In this document: positions 21,623 through 32,474 of the stretch, one piece after another
Numbering within the stretch: the stretch's first letter is position 1
How the letters are laid out: each line of letters starts with the position of its first letter
Assembly: GCA_944548615.1 (NCBI GenBank)
Contig: OX155954.1
Location: forward strand, 3,825,335-3,889,334
Source: Micropterix aruncella
Taxonomy: Eukaryota; Arthropoda; Insecta; Lepidoptera; Micropterigidae
Length of the DNA stretch: 64,000 nt
Direction: 5' to 3'
The notes under the pieces: generated by a model
Seen by the model: the letters and a program-made list of their open reading frames with translations, nothing else
Databases searched by the model: none
What the model was told of the DNA's origin: nothing
Program-made: the position numbers and the translations under genes

Positions 21623-24600
21623 TGGCGAACATAGGCAACTCTACGAGGATTCTCCAGATCAACCTCCACCACGCCATTGCCGCCAGCGCAGTGACGGAGT
21701 GTTGCTTCACCAAAGGAGAAATCGACATCGCCCTCGTACAAGAACCCTGGGTAAATAACTTAACTATCCAGGGCCTAAACGCTGCGGGTAGAATCCTCTC
21801 GTACCCGGGAGGGAAAAAACCCAGAGCATGCATAGTGTTCAAGAAAAACATTAACTTCCTGCCTGTTACAGAGCTATGTACTAATGACCTGTCAGCAGCG
21901 TATATAAATCTCAAAGGATGGAATGGATCCAGAGTCATCTTATGCTCAGCCTATCTATCTGGAGAGAAACAAAATCCAACCGAAGAGCTGGCAAACCTGG
22001 TGGAGTACGCCCGTACCCAAAAGGCTGAGTTACTGGTTGGATGTGATGCAAACGCACACCACACCGCGTGGGGGAGCTCAGACATCAACAATAGAGGTGA
22101 GTTACTTAATGATTTTATCACAACCAACTGCCTATGCCTATTAAACAAAGGCTGCATGCCGACCTTTGTGACAAGTGCAAGACAGGAAGTTTTAGACATT
22201 ACTTTTGCCTCTAAAAATCTAGCCAGACACATAAAAAACTGGCATGTCAGGGATGACACTTCAATGTCTGATCACAGACAAATAACCTTTAAACTACTAA
22301 ACACCGTAGACTGTCAAACCACAACTTTCAGGAATCCTAAAGCCACCGACTGGGACGCTTACCGTACCACACTAAGGCTTAACCTTGAAACAATACAAAA
22401 AAATATAAAAACACGCGAGAGTCTAGAATTGGCCGTGGCGGATACCACAAAAGGCATTATAAACGCCTATGAGGAAAGCTGCCCACTCAAGACAAAGACC
22501 TCCAAAAGAAAAGTTCCATGGTGGAACCCGAAGTTGGACAAACTACGGAAGGAAACCCGGAAACTATTTAATAAGGCTAAACAAACTCTCAACTGGGAGG
22601 AATACAAAAAAGCCTTAACCGAGTACAACAAAGAAATTAGGAGAGCCAAAAGAGCAACATGGAAAAGCTTCTGCGAGGACATAGTGGAAACGCCTCAAGG
22701 AGCCAGAGTACATAGACTGCTCGCAAAGGACAAACCTAACCAAATTGGTCTTCTGAAAAAACCAAACGGAACCTTTACAACAAATGAAAAGGAAACTTTG
22801 GAGGAACTAATATCGACCCACTTCCCAGGTGCTGTGACAACTAGCAACGCCGCCACTGCTCCATACAGACCTCGAAACGAGGACTGGAGTAGGGCTGCTA
22901 GAATCATAAGGCCCGATCAAGTTAAATGGGCCGTAAAATCCTTTAAACCTTACAAATCATGCGGGGACGACGGAATCATGCCCGTGCTTTTGCAACAGGG
23001 TTATCGACATTCTAACCCCGTATCTGGTTAAAATCTTCAGAGCAAGCTATGCCTGGGGACATATACCAGAAGAATGGACCAAGGTCAAAGTGCTATTCAT
23101 ACCCAAGGCTGGCAGGAAGGACTACGCACTGTCAAAGTCCTTCAGGCCAATTAGCCTAACATCCTTTCTACTGAAAGCGATGGAAAAGATACTGGATAGC
23201 TATATCAGGGGAAAAATCCTAACGGTCAACCCTATCAGCTGTAACCAACACGCCTACCGCAGAGGCAAATCCACGGAAACCGCTCTGCTCTACCTAGTAG
23301 ACAGAGTGGAAAAGGCGTTGGAAGACAAACAAATCGCAGTATGCGCATTTTTAGACATTGAGGGCGCCTTCGACAAAACCCCAATTAAATCACTGGTGAA
23401 GGGGCTAGAGTCAAAACAAGTTGACAACACCACAACCAGATGGGTGAAAGCGATGCTCTCAAACCGCACGGCCAAGGTAGCTCTTCACGGAACAAACCTT
23501 GAAGTCACCACTACAAGAGGCTGCCCGCAGGGAGGCGTACTCTCGCCCCTACTATGGACTCTTGCAATAGATCAACTCCTGCATAGGATGGCAGAGGCCA
23601 GGATAGACACACAGGGCTATGCTGATGACCTAGTAGTCATTGTCCGGGGCTTCTGCCAAAACACGATCTCACACATAATGCAAAAAGCGTTAACAATCGT
23701 TAGCAATTGGTGCAGAGAGAACGAATTATCGGTCAACGCCGATAAGACCGTCCTCGTGCCATTTACCAACAAACGTCAACTAGGTGGACTAAAAATGCCA
23801 ATCTTAAACCACAGGCAGATTCCTTTCTCCAAGGAAGTAAAGTATCTGGGAGTCACGCTCGACCAAAGACTCACCTGGAACAGCCACCTAGATAAAACAA
23901 TTCAAAAAGCTAAAAGTGCTTTGGGTATAAGCAGAAGACTGGCGGGGAACAACTGGGGCCTTAACCCCAAGATCTCCCACTGGCTATACACTGCCATTGT
24001 GAGGCCGATAATCTCGTACGCCTCGGTGGTATGGTGCAACAAAGCCAACCAGAAAACTGTGATTACCAAACTAAACAATATCCAAAGGACGGCGTGCCTC
24101 ATGACAACTGGCGCAATGTCCTCCACTCCTGGAGCAGCTCTAGATGCACTGCTGAACTTACCGCCCCTACACATTCATTTGCAACAGGTGGCGAAAGCCA
24201 GCATGTACAGGCTATCTGCCCGAGAGAAGGTAAACTGGATCTCACAAGCACTAAGATCAGTTCTTGACTCAGTCAGTGAAAATCCAACCCTCAACATGGT
24301 ATCAGACACCATGCTCCCACTCCTAAACTTTGGAAAACTTTTTACAGTGGAACTGCCGCCCAGAGACGACTGGCTAAAAAGCCAACTGCAATGGGAGGCC
24401 GGTAGCCTTAAATGGTATACTGATGGGTCCAAATCGGGACTTGATGTAGGCTGTGGTATATATGGAGAGCGACCAAACTTCGAAAGAAGTGTAAACTTGG
24501 GAAAATACGCCTCCATATTCCAAGCGGAGGTTTACGCCATTATTGAATGTGCGGATATCAACCTCCAAAAGGACTACGCCAACCACCGTATCTATATCCA

Positions 24601-25246
24601 CTCGGATAGCAAAGCAGCTCTTATGGCACTAGCCTCGAATACCATTAATTCAAAGCTAGTGCAAAACTGCATATCACTACTGAATTCCCTGGGCGAAAAG
24701 AACAGGGTAATACTGAGATGGGTTCCCGGCCATGCAGGAATCGAGGGAAATGAAAAAGCCGACGAACTTGCTAGGACGGGAGCAAAGGGAACGTTATACG
24801 GCCCTGAACCTTGCTGTGGCGTACCAAAAAGCCTTGCAAACCTAATGCTCAAACAAATGTGTTTAGAACAATCCGTCAACCACTGGAACAACACGCCAGG
24901 GTTGAATCATTCCAAAGCGCTTATTAAGCCTTACGACCGTAAGACGGCCCGTGAGGCCCTATCGCTAAATAGGAACAATCTACGCATACTGGTAAGGGCG
25001 CTCACGGGGCATTGTGGCCTGAACAAACACATGTTCAACCTCAAGCTCAAAGACACAAAAATGTGCAGGTTCTGCCAAGGGGCAGAGGAAACTCCCCAGC
25101 ACCTCATGTGCGAGTGTGGCCCGCTGATGCGTAAAAGATACAACCACCTGGGTGGTCACTACCTCCAACCTGAGGAGGTAAAACAATCTGGCGCCAAAAG
25201 CCTGCTGCGGTTCTTGAATGACACGGGGCTTAGCGCAGAACTATAG
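21622..25246 (+). pseudogene. LINE ORF2: endonuclease, reverse transcriptase, RNase H, zinc knuckle; one frameshift
   Basis: The N-terminal apurinic-type endonuclease shows ILQINLHHAIAASAV, LVQEPW, GCDANAHHTAWGSS and the SDH motif. The reverse transcriptase shows PISLTSFLLKAMEKIL, FLDIEGAFDKT, PQGGVLSPLLW and YADDLVVI (YADD at 23618-23629). RNase H follows with WYTDGSKSGL, FQAEVYAI, HSDSKAAL and WVPGHAGIEGNEKADELA, so all four acidic residues and the His are visible. The C-terminus has CRFCQGAEETPQHLMCECG. One extra T at 23001-23002 shifts the frame: the first part ends at 23031, and the second reading is open through 25246. Apart from this the protein (about 1207 residues) is uninterrupted, so the lesion is recent or a sequencing error. 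Confidence 0.92.
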
Positions 25247-25345
25247 TAGGTGGCGAGCACAATAGATCAGCAATGGTCGCAGTGTTACAAGGCTCATAAA
25301 GACCTTAGAAAAGCCCCACTCAACAAATAAAATAATAATAATAAA
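25247..25345 (+). other. LINE 3' untranslated region with (AAT)n tail
   Basis: The segment after the ORF2 stop runs GTAGGTGGCGAGCACAATAG to CAACAAATAAAATAATAATA. The same sequence, reversed, is at 33697-33785, fixing the 3' end. The tail of short repeats rather than poly-A is typical for this kind of element. Confidence 0.8.
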
Positions 25346-26244
25346 GTCAGATTCATTTAGATTCAAGCCTGTTAAGTTAATTTCCTGTCATATATGTGGG
25401 CGCTTATCTAATGAAGCTGTCATCTTAGCTCCTTTTTATCCATTGTATTGATCGAGGAGAACGGAGAAACTGGCAGAAGCTAATCTTTCATTGCACAGGG
25501 TTTCCGATTTGGCTGCAGCTAAAATTAACGCAAACAAATCGAAAGAGTTCGAAATCACACGAAAAGCGATTTTAAAAAATGTAACAGACAGCACCTAACA
25601 GGAACTGCAACTAATGCCGACATTCACTCTCACCATACCCGCGGTAGCTACCTTTTATGCGTGCCCCGAATAAGACTGGCAAAAGTAGTGAAAAGCTATT
25701 TATACCTTAGCACTAAATTGTAAAATCTACTTCCTACCATTATTAAACAGCTGGAGGACGTAATAAAAAAAACATTAAGATGCTGACAGACCACCCTTTC
25801 TATGATCTGACCGTATTCGAGGGCCATGATTTTTTACACATTGTACCCATTTAAATTGTAATGATGATCAAGACATGCTTATTAGCCATCTGTTATATAA
25901 TTTAGATTTGAAACGCATGATTTCTCAAAAATACTTAAAAAAGCAGAGCCTTATTGTGTGTTTCTTTTATTTCTTCTTATATTTTACATTTAGTTTTTAA
26001 ATGTATGATGTATATTTAATGTGATTATTTAACTTTTTACTGTTTTTTTTTCGTAGTATTTTAATTAAATTGTCTGTTTATTCTCTGTATCTATTATTTT
26101 CTAACAATTCAAGATTATTTTTAATTACAATTTTAGTTATTGTCTATTTATCTTTAAAATAGGTAAGATACTAAACTAGTATCATGCAAAAAGCTTGTAA
26201 TAATTATGTTACTTACAGTAGGTTGAATACATATACTATCTAAA

Positions 26245-26571
26245 GGTGAGTTTTTAATTAGTGACATCCTTAAAGTGGATTAATCGGTACAAGCAAAATA
26301 TCAACTTCATTTTTTTTTTTATTATTTAAAAAATAGCATAAAAGAGTTGAGCGCGTTGTGCCATCTAGTGGTAGTTTTTTTTTGCGAATATTGTTTATTC
26401 GCGATATTTTACCTATTGCTAGATGGCGCAGCGTGCTCAACGCTTGTCAAGCTTTATCAGTCAAGTTATTCAAATTTACAAAACAAATGCTTCTATTTTT
26501 CCATTTTTTTAATCAAAAGTTGCTCGTATTGATTCGCCCACTTCAAGGATGTCACTAATTAAAAATTCACC
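26245..26571. mobile_element. MITE with about 52-bp TIRs, 327 bp
   Basis: The left end GGTGAGTTTTTAATTAGTGA and the reverse of the right end GGTGAATTTTTAATTAGTGA continue as matching arms through about 52 bp (CATCCTTAAAGTGG and CATCCTTGAAGTGG). The corresponding points in Rep-A copies 1 and 3 are continuous, which supports insertion. Target duplication is not clear (CTA-like on both sides). No coding content. A 94-bp fold-back is nested near its centre. Confidence 0.82.
26347..26440. repeat. 94-bp imperfect fold-back with AGATGGC motifs
   Basis: TTGAGCGCGTTGTGCCATCT at the left is nearly the complement of AGATGGCGCAGCGTGCTCAA at the right, and a further small pair (GCGAATA / TTCGCGATA) lies at the centre. 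It could be a separate insertion or the MITE's own centre. Confidence 0.7.
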
Positions 26572-26640
26572 CTATATAGTATATTGTGAGTGTGACACGT
26601 CCAAGTGCGGTAAATTCGCCAATTGGATACGAATGTAATA

Positions 26641-27189
26641 AAGATGCCGTTCTCGCCACTGGTTATTGGAGTAGTAGAGAGGTTAAGATTAAGACCAACG
26701 ATGATGACGCTATTCAAACGACAGTAGCGATTCATACGCTGCGATAAGAAGCGTATTGAAAGAAACGAGTTCCCCAACAAAGGGCAGCGGATCACTAGGA
26801 AACTGGTTCACACAATAGCCACTTTCGTTAGAGTGGCACATCCGAATATACAAACTCGTATTCGTAAAAATACCGCATACGATTGCGGTGTCGGCGATGG
26901 CCGCGGAGCGCTCGTTAATATGCATATTTAAATTGCATACCAGAAACTGTTGCGCAAGAAATTATATAACACCAATGCTAGCGAGATGGCGATAAACGCT
27001 GATAAAACATCGAATGGGGGTAATAAATTTCGACGAACGAAGACGCCGAATTTTTCTGTATAAAATATGATTGAGTTATGATACGTTATGCATAATTTAT
27101 ATTACTATTAATGCAAACAAGGTTATGAAATATTATATGATTGCCAAGAAAAAAATAACCACAAAGTCGGCGCTGAGCAGTTATTGCCA
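26641..27189. other. Non-coding stretch, nothing recognised
   Basis: Mixed composition with short open frames only. No repeat ends identified. Confidence 0.4.
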
Positions 27190-27478
27190 TGCACTATTTT
27201 AATAGGTACTACACTTTTATTGTGCAAATGTTTTACTGGTCGCAGTAGTGATTTCTACTCGCACTCCTTCTCCGTGCATGGAGCCCGCATCTGGGATGCT
27301 TTACCCACACATGTAAGGACTACACCGAGTTTGTATTTCTTTAAACGCAGGCTCAAGGAACACTGACACGCGTTCATAAATTTCCCTCGTCCCACCCCCT
27401 CCCCCTTCCCTGCCATTATAAGTTTATTGCTTATTAAAAAATATATTTCATGTTTTTTTATTTTCTTCTGGATTTTAA
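27190..27478 (+). pseudogene. LINE ORF2 extreme C-terminus and 3' end
   Basis: The frame from about 27235 reads GRSSDFYSHSFSVHGARIWD, ALPTHVRTTPSLYFFKRRLK, EH and stop at 27364-27366. This is the conserved tail (SF.V...RLWN.LP..VR...SL..FK..LK.H) of CR1/Jockey-type ORF2 proteins. The short 3' untranslated region follows. The rest of the element is missing, as after 5' truncation. Related tails lie near 42950, 60180 and 61500. Confidence 0.75.
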
Positions 27479-27660
27479 TCTATACTAATATTATAAAGAG
27501 GTAAAGTTTGTGAGATTGTAGGAAGTAATCTCTGGATCTACTGAACAGATTTTGAAAATTCTTTTACCAATAGAAAGCCACGTTATTTGTGAGTGTCATA
27601 GGCTATATATTAATAAGAAAAATTAAAAGATTTTTTTGTGGTAGTCGGATTTGAAAAGTA
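27479..27660 (+). mobile_element. Probable Helitron 5' terminal region (non-autonomous)
   Basis: TCTATACTAATATTATAAAG followed by a purine-rich stretch, then a GATCTACTGAACAGATTTTG block and an ATAGGCTATATATTA block, is the order seen at the 5' end of common lepidopteran non-autonomous Helitrons. This comes from recall of the family, not a search. The 3' CTRR end was not located; it may lie beyond the tandem duplication. Confidence 0.5.
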
Positions 27661-27743
27661 AGTCAGATAAAAAACGGTCGAACGAAAACGAGAGATATAT
27701 GATTAAGTTCTAGAAAAAAGTCGTAGAGCTTGATAATGCCTAC

Positions 27744-29240
27744 AAAAAAGTCAGCGACAGCATACCTCTAAATTTTATATTTAAGTCACAAAAAGTAGTC
27801 TTTTATATTAAAAAAAATAATTTAAATCGTTAGGTCATGTTTGTTGGTCATATTATCAACAATTATGAATTCTAATCAAAATAAGTAAATTTTGTCGTCT
27901 CAAGTGTTTAAAACAAAAGACTTTTCCCTTTTTACTGCATATAATTTCCCTTTTACTGCATAAATAGTTAAAGAGATAAGGCACTCACAAATAAGACACT
28001 CACAAGAAGACACTCACAAATAACGGTAATATAGTCAAATTGGCATGCAAATACATACATACATATGCAGTAAAAATATAACCCTTCTTTTGGCAGTCAG
28101 TAAATAAAACATAGCACTCAGTACTAACCGAACCACTCATAATTTCATCACAAGTAAAAATTTTTACCGCCCAACGAAGTGGGCACCGATCAGTTAGTGT
28201 TAGATACATTTGATACGATCGAACTTTATAACAAATTTTAATAAGTTAAATTTGATTTTAAAGGCAAAACATGTCTTCCCTTTAGGTTAAGGTTAGCTGT
28301 AAGATATCGCTTCAATGCAATAAGCTCACGAATCTGTATCAACAAATAAAGCGTTTCACAATTTATATTATTTTTACTTCTTTCTTAGCAATTACACAAT
28401 GATCATCAAAAAATATCAAGAACATTCGATTCTGATCCTTAAGGTTCCCTTTCGAGTTGACGCGACTAAAAATGTAGATATATTTGCAATGCAAAAAAGT
28501 CAGCGACAGCATACCTCTAAATTTTATATTTAAGTCACAAAAAGTAGTCTTTTATATTAAAAAAATAATTTAAATCGTTAGGTCATGTTTGTTGGTCATA
28601 TTATCAACAATTATGAATTCTAATCAAAATAAGTAAATTTTGTAGTCTCAAGTGTTTAAAACAAAAGACTTTTCCCTTTTTACTGCATATAATTTCCCTT
28701 TTACTGCATAAATAGTTAAAGAGATAAGGCACTCACAAATAAGACACTCACAAGAAGACACTCACAAATAACGGTAATATAGTCAAATTGGCATGCAAAT
28801 ACATACATACATATGCAGTAAAAATATAACCCTTCTTTTGGCAGTCAGTAAATAAAACATAGCACTCAGTACTAACCGAACCACTCATAATTTCATCACA
28901 AGTAAAAATTTTTACCGCCCAACGAAGTGGGCACCGATCAGTTAGTGTTAGATACATTTGATACGATCGAACTTTATAACAAATTTTAATAAGTTTAATT
29001 TGATTTTAAAGGCAAAACATGTCTTCCCTTTAGGTTAAGGTTAGCTGTAAGATATCGCTTCAATGCAATAAGCTCACGAATCTGTATCAACAAATAAAGC
29101 GTTTCACAATTTATATTATTTTTACTTCTTTCTTAGCAATTACACAATGATCATCAAAAAATATCAAGAACATTCGATTCTGATCCTTAAGGTTCCCTTT
29201 CGAGTTGACGCGACTAAAAATGTAGATATATTTGCAATGC
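27744..29240 (+). repeat. Recent 749-bp tandem duplication
   Basis: 27744-28492 is repeated as 28493-29240 almost base for base; noted differences are one substitution in a GTCGTC/GTAGTC site, a TTAAAT/TTTAAT site and a one-base change in an A-run. The junction reads ATGCAAAAAAGTCAGC, so the copies may have joined within A-rich microhomology. Each unit holds inner repeats (GACACTCACAA three times; CCCTTTTACTGCATA twice). A 69-codon frame occurs in both units on the minus strand, but it is conserved simply because the DNA is duplicated. Confidence 0.95.
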
Positions 29241-29984
29241 CACACGCCCGCGCGCTTTCGATATATAGATAAAGATGTATAGGTATACCGCGGCCACAAG
29301 GGAATACGTCCCACCGTTGGCAGTGGCCAATTACGAATGACGATTTCGGCTTCGCGCGTCGTCTAATATAGTCTATATGGCTTTTCAATTATAAAATAAT
29401 AAATTATCAAATTAATAGTTTTTTATAAAGTAAAAATTAGATTACAATAATAAAATAACTTAAGATCACTGTGTTATTTTTTATTTCACTCAAAATTATC
29501 TTTAATAAATAGAAAAAATAATGTTTGGCCATAACATTTCTGGAAATTACGTAATTTCAAACATTTTTTCTTAAATATTTTGTATGTAAGTTCCAAAAAC
29601 TGTCTTTGTACTATGCAAATAGACCATACGCTGGTGTAAATAGTATTTTTTAATATTGAGAATCATCTCTCGGTATTTCAAAAACTGAAGACAAATCTCG
29701 CTCGTTTTTATTTTTTTGGAAAACAGTAACAGAGTAAATATAATTTACAATTAATATGGAAATAATTTATCAATTTCGTTTTGGCGAAATGATAGCTTAA
29801 GGACCGGGTTGTTAAAATCCGGCATAATTGTATTAAAATTCTTTTTCGTGTTCTCACAACCAGGCCACAAAATTATGCTTCATATAGCTATTGGCCGCCA
29901 CGGCCTCTTAAGTGCTACGCGTGGAAAGACCATAACAAGACATCGCAAAACCAATATGAAAGGTATACCTAAAAATGTAAGACG
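29241..29984. other. Non-coding stretch, nothing recognised
   Basis: The first 150 bp are more GC-rich (29235-29365) and may be the remaining part of the element that contains the duplication. The rest is AT-rich. A 62-codon frame at 29809-29997 has no support. Confidence 0.4.
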
Positions 29985-30340
29985 AATATTTAGATGAAAG
30001 TGAGAAGTTTCAAGTGAATAAAATTTTATTTCATATTCTTTTATATCTCGATACGGATTTATGATTTTTAGGTTACGATTTTTTTTAACATATCCCTGTA
30101 TCAATATTTAAATCAGTATTTTGAAGTACTCTCTGAAGGAGCTGAAAATCTCATATTTCAATAGTTTTTCAGTAAAATTCAATACAACAAACCAAAAAAA
30201 AAGCTAAAATAAAATATTTTACTGAATTTTAATAAAATCTTGTAGGTAAAAATAAAATATTTTACTGGATTTTAATAATATCTTGTAGGTACACTCTGAA
30301 TGAGTTTTATTTCATTTAAAACGTTCTTTGGCCTATTGTC
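29985..30340 (+). repeat. Rep-C dispersed repeat, copy 2
   Basis: Matches the other Rep-C copies through GGAGCTGAAAATCTCATATT and TAGTTTTTCAGTAAAATTCA, continuing to ACACTCTGAATGAG and AAACGTTCTTTGG, which recur near 45640-45680. Inside, a block of about 46 bp (AAATAAAATATTTTACTG to TCTTGTAGGTA) is present twice in tandem. Confidence 0.65.
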
Positions 30341-30420
30341 TCATAGTGATTAAATAGGATAGGTTTGTCGACAAACGTTTTAACTGGATGATTAAACAAC
30401 TTTTTTCAACGATTACATTA

Positions 30421-30699
30421 CGCCCCGGTGGCATAGTGGTTAGGTCGCCTGATCTTACGTTGTAAGGTCCCGGGTTCGATTTCCGGCTGGGTTACCATTT
30501 TCCGTTGGGATCTAATTAACGGAATTGCATTTTCAATTCTGTCGATCGAATGCAATAACAAGACACACACTTACACACATGTTACACGCATACATATATA
30601 TTAACACGTCAATGGTAGGGTTGGTTGAAAGAAATTGTCATATGACAATAAACCCGCCCATTGTGAAATTTCGCAATAAAGGGTAGAAACAAACAAACA
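30421..30699 (+). mobile_element. tRNA-derived SINE, best copy
   Basis: A polymerase III A-box TGGCATAGTGG (30429-30439) and B-box GGTTCGATTTC (30473-30483) stand at tRNA-like spacing, followed by a non-tRNA body with ACGGAATTGCATTTTCAATT and a conserved 3' part AATAAACCCGCCCATTGTGA, ending in an (AAAC)n-type tail. Three more copies are at 34453-34682 (-), 39385-39629 (+) and 52684-52945 (-). The SINE needs a LINE for movement; its partner is not identifiable here. Confidence 0.88.
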
Positions 30700-31507
30700 T
30701 TATTACAATTACTAATATTCACTTTGGAATGCCTGATTTCTTTCTTTTTATATAAATATTACTTATCCTAATGATTTTTATTTGTATATTTTACATATTT
30801 GCATTGGTTTATTGAATAAAATATTTGATTAGAATATTTGATTTGATGTTATTCGGGTTCACATGGGCCCGACTCCTAAACCTCGTATTTAGCAACTTGC
30901 CTCTGTGACGTCACGGGAAGGATGCTGTGAAGTTACGATGGCCGGTGAGAGCATAAACGTCATTAAGAGTCAAGCTAAGAGACTATCCAATCAGGTGCGA
31001 GCTTAGTGTTAGGGACGAGTTAGCAGCAGCGTATCTCGCTGGATAATACGATTTATACTGAAACTGGGTCATAAACCGAACCTGCAGAATACATAATTTA
31101 CAACGAGGAATAAGCACGTGCGAATAGCGATATCGAAAATATGCTGGTTGCGGTAATCACAATATATGGGATTTTGTGGCGTAGAGAAAATTAAGAGAGA
31201 AAAGCTTGCGTATTGAAAAAGTTCGCGCGGCAGTAAGCCGCCATTATTATAATCAGAAGAGATTTTGTTGCCGCATTTGCTGGGCTCCGTTAATATTTTT
31301 AAGTCGGATTATACTCTGAAAGCCGAGCGATTATAATCTAACTCATTGTTAATAGCACAAGATAAGTAGAGTTCTATCAAGGGCCGTTGACTTTTATATG
31401 GCAAGTACAATTTCCCTCTCCCCATCAAAAATACTCGGAATTACAGTGCTTTGCTTTCTTTATTTTATTGTATTTTATTGAACCTCATTAAAACATAAAG
31501 GCTGAGT
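30700..31507. other. Non-coding stretch, nothing recognised
   Basis: AT-rich ends and a more balanced centre (30850-31060). No gene or repeat ends recognised. Confidence 0.4.
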
Positions 31508-31686
31508 TTTTAATTAACATCAATTAGACGTAATTGATTGATGAATGACTTGACTCCCTGGTATAAACTATAAAATTAGGCATTTTTGGTAAATATTTAA
31601 AAAAAATAATTGTATTTTTCCTGCGGTTTACGATCCTCTCCCGCGACGCGATGCTTGTCAAGCATGCTTGATCGTCTAGGGAGCCC
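31508..31686. repeat. Half copy of the TTA-flanked fold-back MITE
   Basis: It matches the right half of the elements at 9298 and 47879, from the central GACGTAATTGATTGATGAAT block to the end GATCGTCTAGGGAGCCC. The left half is missing, so the palindrome is destroyed. Confidence 0.85.
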
Positions 31687-32474
31687 TTTACATTACAGCT
31701 GGATTTTAAGGCCGCATTTGAAATAATAATTTCATTTTATGAGATATTATATGAGATTCAATTAATGAGATATTATAAACATAGACAATAAGTAAATATT
31801 GTCAATCTGCTACGATAACAGAGAATTCTGAGAGAGGTAATGACATGCATTATCACCATAAAAGTTAAACCATGATTCAGACAATAAATATATTTATATT
31901 TCCAATGACAGTACTTCCGCTGAATGGATTCAATTCTATCGGAATATAATTCCTAATGAGGATTTAGGAACCTGGAACCTGATTAGGGGATATGACTTTG
32001 TGGATCAGTGATTTCAACGGTGCTTAAATGTTGTTCTCGGAATTTGTAAATTTCGGCAAACCTCAAGCGATACCTAAAGCATTTCACCTTCGAAAGCCCA
32101 TTTCCTACCGTAAAGTTTTCAACGGCGTGGGATTGAAACTTTCCCATTGGGCAAATGATGCTAAATTGCAATTCTAATCAACTTAATAACGCCACCGAAG
32201 CGTTCGGCCAAGTCCTCAAACGACAAGTTCGCGGGCAAGTTTTAGACGATGAAAGCATCGCGGTGGGCAAGCTCTCACTTCTTCGAAAACTAATCGTAGC
32301 GATATATTTTAGTTGACCGATATGAAATCGGTACGACTGATGGCAAAATTGTGGCGTGCACGGCATAATAGCACCGCCGACCAAGTCACAAAAATTTGCT
32401 ATGTATATAAATTGTTTATTATGATTACACACACAATTAGCGCCTATTATATATTGTCAACGATTAAATAGTTT
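31687..32474. other. Non-coding stretch, nothing recognised
   Basis: Moderately balanced block at 31980-32300 without any reading frame above about 85 codons. Nothing recognised. Confidence 0.4.

Larger units (their letters stand above)
19680..25345 (+). mobile_element. Non-LTR retrotransposon (LOA/I-group type), near full length
   Basis: The element has a GC-richer 5' region, ORF1 (20483-21622), ORF2 (21622-25246) and a short 3' untranslated part of about 100 bp ending in (AAT)n at 25328-25343. The 5' boundary is uncertain: composition changes around 19680, which I take as the start. A 5'-truncated antisense relative lies at 33697-34382 and ends at the same 3' point. The clade is inferred from ORF1 with a DUF4780-like domain, an apurinic-type endonuclease, RNase H after the reverse transcriptase, and a C-terminal zinc knuckle. 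No target duplication was found. Confidence 0.9.
25593..26640 (+). repeat. Rep-A dispersed repeat, copy 2
   Basis: Aligns with copies 1 and 3 (see 7706). It is uninterrupted at the site where copy 1 holds the maT-like element. It is itself interrupted by a 327-bp MITE (26245-26571) that copies 1 and 3 lack. Confidence 0.85.

Noticed and set aside
20498..25186. Many minus-strand frames of 60-113 codons within the LINE
   Set aside because: They are shadows of ORF1 and ORF2, which have clear family motifs on the plus strand.
28000..28957. A conserved 69-codon protein on the minus strand
   Set aside because: It is identical in two places only because of the 749-bp tandem duplication; there is no independent evidence of coding.
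30421..30490. A tRNA gene
   Set aside because: The A- and B-box belong to a SINE head: the sequence does not close into a tRNA with an acceptor stem, and the same head recurs with the same downstream body.
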